From Colletotrichum lupini (taxonomy: Eukaryota; Ascomycota; Sordariomycetes; Glomerellales; Glomerellaceae), in assembly GCF_023278565.1 (NCBI RefSeq), contig NC_064676.1, positions 1,302,001 to 1,366,000 of the forward strand: a stretch of DNA of 64,000 bases, written 5' to 3'. The notes beneath the pieces were generated by a model. That model did not search any database and was not told the origin of the DNA. It was given only the letters and a program-made list of their open reading frames with translations. Made by a program: the position numbers and the translations under genes. Shown here in pieces: positions 58,721 to 64,000 of the stretch. Every line of letters begins with the position of its first letter. The stretch's first letter is position 1.

Positions 58721-61700
58721 ACTATTTAATAAGCGAGATATTTTATATATAGTAAAATAGGTAAACGACGAGCTAAACCGCCTTATTAACCTTATTTAAA
58801 CCTTTTTTTACTATCTCTAAATATAAAAACGATTCCCTAAAATAATTAGCTTTAATAATATTTATAATACTAATCGTTTTAAGCTCCCTTTTTTCTAAGT
58901 TACTAAGTAGACCTACTTTAAATCTATTTATAACGCTACGTTTAGCTTTATTAATAATAAAAAACTAAAGGGTTTCCGGTTTTTTTTAGTAAATATTTGC
59001 TAATTTATAAACTAATACTTAGTCCGTTACCTTATTATTATTATTATAAACTATAATAAATAAATAAAAGCTATACTAAATAAGTAGTTTTTAAACGTTT
59101 AGTAATAACTTTATATTTATTATATTAACTTTAATATTATACTTAGGGCTAAATAGAAGTAGGTTAAGGACCGTAGTTATAATAATAATAATAATAAGTT
59201 TAATAATAAACAATACTAATTATTAATATAAGTAATAGTTATACTAAGTAATAAGGATAAGGCTTATATTAATATACTTATTAATAAGCCCCTCTTTTAT
59301 ATATATTATAAGGTTTTTATAATATAAAAGCTTGTTATTTTTATTAAAACTAAGTATATTTTTAAAAAAGCCTAGACTAAGTTTTATAAAAAGTTTAATA
59401 ATTAATACCTAATCCTCTAGTACTTTTACGTAATATACTTATTTTTAAAAATATAATAGGCCTATTATTTTATTTAAAAATACTAAAACTTTAATACTTA
59501 TATTATTTCTAATACTAAGTTAAGTAATAATAATATTAAAAGTTATTTTTTAAATAGTTTTAGTTATTTATATTAGCTTATTAACGTTATATAAAATATA
59601 ATTAGTAATTAAGAGCTACGCTTTTACTAAGCTTATATAAAGGACGAGGTATTTATAAACTAAGAGTATATAAATACTCGTTTTAAGTACTTAAATAAAC
59701 TTTAAATAATACTTTTTTTAACATATTTTATTTTAATTAGGACGTAAAGCCGGCTTATAAAAAAAGTAATACTATTTAATAAGAGGCTATTTTTAAAACC
59801 CCTCGGATTTTATAATTTAAATTATACTATTTTAATTAAGCTAAGTATTTTATATTATTATAAGATCTATTTTAAAATATTGAATTTAGCTATTTTTAAT
59901 AAATAAGAAGTATACCCTTAGTAGCGTTTTTAAAAAACGTCTTTTTTAAATCTATATTATTAAATCCTTAACTTTAAAATTATTATATCCCTTTAAAATA
60001 AGCTAAAGAATATAGTATAGCTTATTTTATTATAATTAGTTTTATTTAAAAAAAAGCCGGTTAGTTAATTAAACTCGTATTATTTATAATAACTAAGGTA
60101 TTAATAATAAAAAGCGAGGCCGTTTATTTAAAAATAAAAATAAGTTAATACTAACTAAGCTTATAAAAAAAATAAGTTAGCTAAATTAAAACTGAATATT
60201 AAGCTTATTTTAATAATAAATAAAGAGCTAATTTAGCGTTTTTAATAAAAAGAGGATAATAAAGAATTATATAAATAAATAACTAATATAGCCTAGTATT
60301 TAAAAAAATAGAACTAATAAAAGATAGTTTATAATAATAATAAATTATTATAATTACGTTAAAAGAGGTAGTTAAATAAACGTTATTATAATTTACTTTT
60401 TACATATTTTAAATATATAATAAAAAGAAGCCTTATTTATTTAAAATTTATAAAAGCTTAGATTATTAACTTATTTAAAATTTATAAATCTTAAATAAGT
60501 AATATAATAGTTCTAAATAAGTACGTAAGTGATAATAGTGTTCTTATTTTTAAAAATTCTAAACTAGAGCTTAGGTTAGAGAGAATAATAAAAATAGTTA
60601 TATTAATATAATTATTTTTACTACTTTTATAAGGAAGTACTATTTTTTTAAACTAATTAAAAAGTAAAATAATAACGCTTATATAAGAGCGACGCCCATA
60701 TATTAATTTATAACGCCTATATATTAATTCTTATTATATAAACGGGATTATCTATAATTCTTTTTATATTAAATCCTTTTTTTTTAAACTTAAGGAGCTA
60801 TGCTTTTATATTAACTAAGAGTTTTTACTTAATACGTCTTTTAAAAAAGTTAAGTATATTTTTTATAATAGGGTCCGTTTTACTCTTTTTTATTATATTT
60901 TTCTAAATTTAAGAAAATATAGTAAAGTATTTAATATTATTCTTTTTAAAAATATAAAGTTAATAAGTAAGTATTTCCTTTTTTCTTTTTTATTATTACT
61001 AGGGTTTTAATAAGAAATAAAGTAATATTATACTTAACTCGCTTGCTATTTTTAAGTTATTTTAAGTACTATCTTATTTATTCTTTATTATTTCAATAAA
61101 TAAAATAGTTATTATTATAATAAACTATTTATAAAAGTTATTTATAAGGGACTTTTTTATTTATAATATTAGCTCGTTTTTTTAAAATAAGTTAGTATTA
61201 AATACGTTTAGGTTATTAATAATTTCTAATTATATATCTTATTTTATTATAATTATAGTATTTAAAGTCCTTTTTTTAACGAGGTTTTTTATATTTAGTA
61301 ATATTAAGGTCTATAGGTCCTTTATATTATTTATAGGACCTATTTTATTATTATTAATTTCTTAGGTTATTTTAATAATTACTTAGTAATTTATTATAGC
61401 TTTAGTATTTTTTATTAAAATTAATTTAAAAGCGCCGTATTTCTCCCTTTTTTTACGTCGTTTATATAATTAAGTATTAATTTTAATAATAAGTTTAATA
61501 TAATATAAAAAATCTATTAATATTTTTATTTTACTAAGTTCGTCCTTAGCTTTATTTTTTAATCTTTAATAAAACGAGAAAATATAGGTTTTTTTAATAA
61601 AATCGAATTATATTATAAGTTTTTTAAACTTAGTAATATAATATAAAATAAACTTAGTTTATTAAAAATTAGCTAGGTCTTTTTTAGTTCATCGTTTTTT

Positions 61701-62994
61701 ATTAAGGTTTTAAAATAAAGATTTAAAAGTATTTTAAAATCTTATTATATTAGTAAAAATTTTTACGGTTTCTTTTTTATAATATAGTAAATAACCGTTA
61801 TTATTAAGGAATTCTTTTTAAAAAGGTTCGAACTACTCTAGGGCTTATTTTTTAAGAAAAGTTATTACGTAAATAATTCGTTTAATTTTATTATAAAAAT
61901 TAGTAATATAAAACATTTAATAAGTTTTAATCTAAATTAAAAATCCTTTAAGATATTTAGTAGTTTTATTAAAAATAATAAGTATATTAAACTTAAGTTT
62001 TTTTTATTATTATAAGAGTTTTAATAATATTAATAATAGCTTAGAGAGTTCTAATTTTTTATTTTAAATCGTTTACTTCTCTTTTTTTAATTCTTAAGTT
62101 AATTATAGCTTCGTTAACTATATTTTAAAAAGTAATAATATATTTATTATTTTTAATTAAAATTATAACTATCTAAGTAGAGTTATTATTAAAAAGCTTT
62201 GCGAATCTTTTATTTTACTTATTATTTTATTTAATAATACGTTATATTTCTTTATAATTTATTTTTTTAAAAACTATATTATTATTAAAGTTATAAATAA
62301 CGTTAAGTATTTTATTATCCTCGGCCTTAGCTAGTTTATTAATTAAGTTAATAAGTTTTTTAGACTCAAATAAAAAAGTACTTAAGGTTTTAAAAAATAT
62401 CGTCGTTTTTTATTATTATTTAGTAAGTTTTATAAAGTTAACTTATTGAATAAGAGTAATTAAAATATTATAACTAGCTAATTATGATAAGTATATTAAT
62501 AAAAACTAAGGCTACGAGTACTAAGTAAATAGTATTATAATTATAAATAGCTTCTTTAAAATTATATTTATAAATTATAAAATAAATAAAGCTTTAGTAA
62601 TTAATTATAACCTTATTAAAAGGGGTTTTTAATAAGAATAACTAAAAATAATTATAAGATTTAATACTAAGTTAATTATTAAAAAAGCTATAAAAAGTCT
62701 ATTCTTAAGCCTAGCTTAAGTTTATATTATATATAAGTCCGCTCATAAATATATTTTTATTAATAATTACTTTTATTTATTAAGTAATTACTTAATAAAT
62801 ACTAATAAGCGATTACTTAAAGTAATTATAATAATTACTTTATTACGTAATTATTACTTTTTATTTATATATAACTTATTTATAATTCTTTTATTTAAAA
62901 GAGTTACTTTATATTCTTATATTTTTATATATATAATATACTATAGCTATTATAAGTTTATAGGGCGGGTCTTAGTTTTAGTTATATATATTAA

Positions 62995-63432
62995 GTTATA
63001 ATAATAATTATTAAAATTTAAAAAGAGAATAAGTAGCTATTATGTTATTATTTAAACCTTAAGTATAATTAATATAATTATAGCCCTAGTTTTAAAGCTT
63101 TTATATACTTTTTATTTATTTTTATATTCTGTTTTTATTAACTACTCGGGCAGTTCTTAATATTAACTATATAATATTAATATATAATATTAATAAATAT
63201 TTATATTATCTTAGTAAACTTTATATACTTTTTATATTATAAACTTATTAAAGTAGTTAAGGATATTTTTAAAATTATAAGTTAATAAGTTAGGATTTAA
63301 GCTCGTAATATATATATTATTATTTAAAAATAGTTTTAAAATCTTTATTTACTTAGTAAAATATTTATAACGCTAAGGCTTATATAAATTAAGAGAAACT
63401 AGCTAAATAATTATGAATTATGATATTAATTA
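62995..63432 (+). repeat. Direct repeat, copy 2, with an internal insertion
   Basis: Second copy of the repeat at 58396-58720, lengthened by about 120 bases. The extra DNA (about 63116-63235) is bounded by two copies of TTATATACTTTTTAT, as if an insertion had made a duplication of about 15 bases. Confidence 0.65.
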
Positions 63433-63456
63433 ACTATTAATAATAATAATACAATA

Positions 63457-63460
<4 letters not shown>

Positions 63461-63488
<28 letters not shown>
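63461..63488. repeat. (TA)n microsatellite
   Basis: About 14 uninterrupted TA units in the AT-rich block. Confidence 0.9.
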
Positions 63489-63491
<3 letters not shown>

Positions 63492-63669
63492 TATTATAAT
63501 AATAAATATATATATTATTATATAATATTAATATTTTAATTATAAATAACTAGTAAATTATATTAAATATATAATTATATAATAAGCTTATAATTTATTA
63601 AAATGAGTTAATAATTTATTATTTTATTATTTATTAATTAATTTATATTTATAAATATTATAGAAATCA

Positions 63670-63845
63670 AAAAGATAGAAATATTTAAAAAGTATTTAAA
63701 ATATATTAAGGAAATATTTAAAATATATTAAGGAAATATTTAGGAAATTGTTTAGAAACTTTTTAAAAATTCTTAAGAAATTTTTAAAAACCGTTTAGGA
63801 AATCTTTAGGACATTTTTAAGAAATGTTTAAGAAATTTTTATAAA
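63670..63845. repeat. Degenerate tandem array of AAATTTTTAAGAA-like units
   Basis: Units of roughly 11-20 bases built on GAAATATTTA / GAAATTTTTA recur about ten times. They resemble the candidate inverted repeats at 52.4 and 54.2 kb, so they may be the terminal part of the same element family. Confidence 0.5.
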
Positions 63846-64000
63846 TAATATATTATTTACTTAGTATTTATAGCCTTAACTTTTATTCATATATTTATTA
63901 CGAATATTTATTTATAATACTACGGTATTTTTAATTTATATAATACTATTTCAAAAAAGTAAGTAAAATATTTCTATTTTAATAAACTCTTTATTTATAA

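Larger units (their letters stand above)
51436..64000. repeat. Block B: very AT-rich, RIP-saturated repeat block reaching the window end
   Basis: From about 51436 the sequence is dominated by TA, AAT and ATT words with rare C and G and no gene-length open frame. Decay is more extreme than in block A: C is lost in CpT, CpC and CpG contexts as well as CpA. It must consist of old repeats, since RIP acts on duplicated DNA. I can trace some repeats within it (listed separately) but could not identify element families for most of it. It continues past the window. Confidence 0.85.

Noticed and set aside
63670..63845. CRISPR-like array of spaced repeats
   Set aside because: The units are degenerate, A/T-only and without distinct spacers, and the genome is eukaryotic. 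It is a simple tandem array.

Overview
The window is nuclear DNA of a filamentous ascomycete. Its genes carry short GT-AG introns of about 50-165 bp, and several belong to families typical of Pezizomycotina: a subgroup-C chitinase, a LysM secretome protein, a salicylate-hydroxylase-like flavoprotein and a Pth11/rhodopsin-like membrane protein. Large blocks show strand-symmetric CpA-to-TpA decay, the signature of repeat-induced point mutation (RIP). A Sordariomycete of the Colletotrichum/Verticillium kind would fit, but that is a guess. The layout is of the 'two-speed genome' type: GC-balanced gene islands separated by sharply bounded AT-rich repeat blocks.

Island 1 (1-4736) holds a LAT/Mup1-like amino-acid permease (8 exons) and a small predicted mitochondrial protein. 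Block A (4742-26571) is one insertion of a Copia-type LTR retrotransposon (E1) with perfect 5-bp target duplications. It is interrupted by a second Copia-type element (E2, 10597-17447, + strand) and by a chromodomain Ty3/Gypsy element (E3, 18339-25697, - strand). Each of these also has its own perfect 5-bp target duplication. The LTR pairs are 182, 205 and 210 bp and equal in length within each pair. After removal of the nested elements, E1 is about 7.6 kb. The regions between pol and the 3' LTR of both E1 and E3 contain long frames on the antisense strand whose only stops (one exception) are TAA/TAG, as RIP would create. These antisense relics are the least explained sequence in the window.

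Island 2 (26577-51435) carries a PHO-4/PHO89-type phosphate permease, an FAD monooxygenase, a BTB/POZ-like protein with a possible alternative first exon, an unknown 344-aa protein, and a secreted four-LysM protein. The LysM gene is divergent from a 1137-aa GH18 chitinase with a chitin-binding N-terminus and a long cysteine-rich C-terminus. A Pth11/rhodopsin-like membrane protein follows. I reconstructed exon structures by keeping splice phase consistent. All close in frame except the 5' part of the membrane protein gene.

Block B (51436-64000) is far more AT-rich than block A, with C:G pairs lost in all contexts. It holds no intact gene. Visible structure includes a 1.2-kb inverted duplication whose arms have decayed very unequally and which carries an unrecognised ORF relic. 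There is also a direct-repeat pair about 4.6 kb apart, an LTR-like relic near 55.1 kb, and possible terminal inverted repeats near 52.4 and 54.2 kb.
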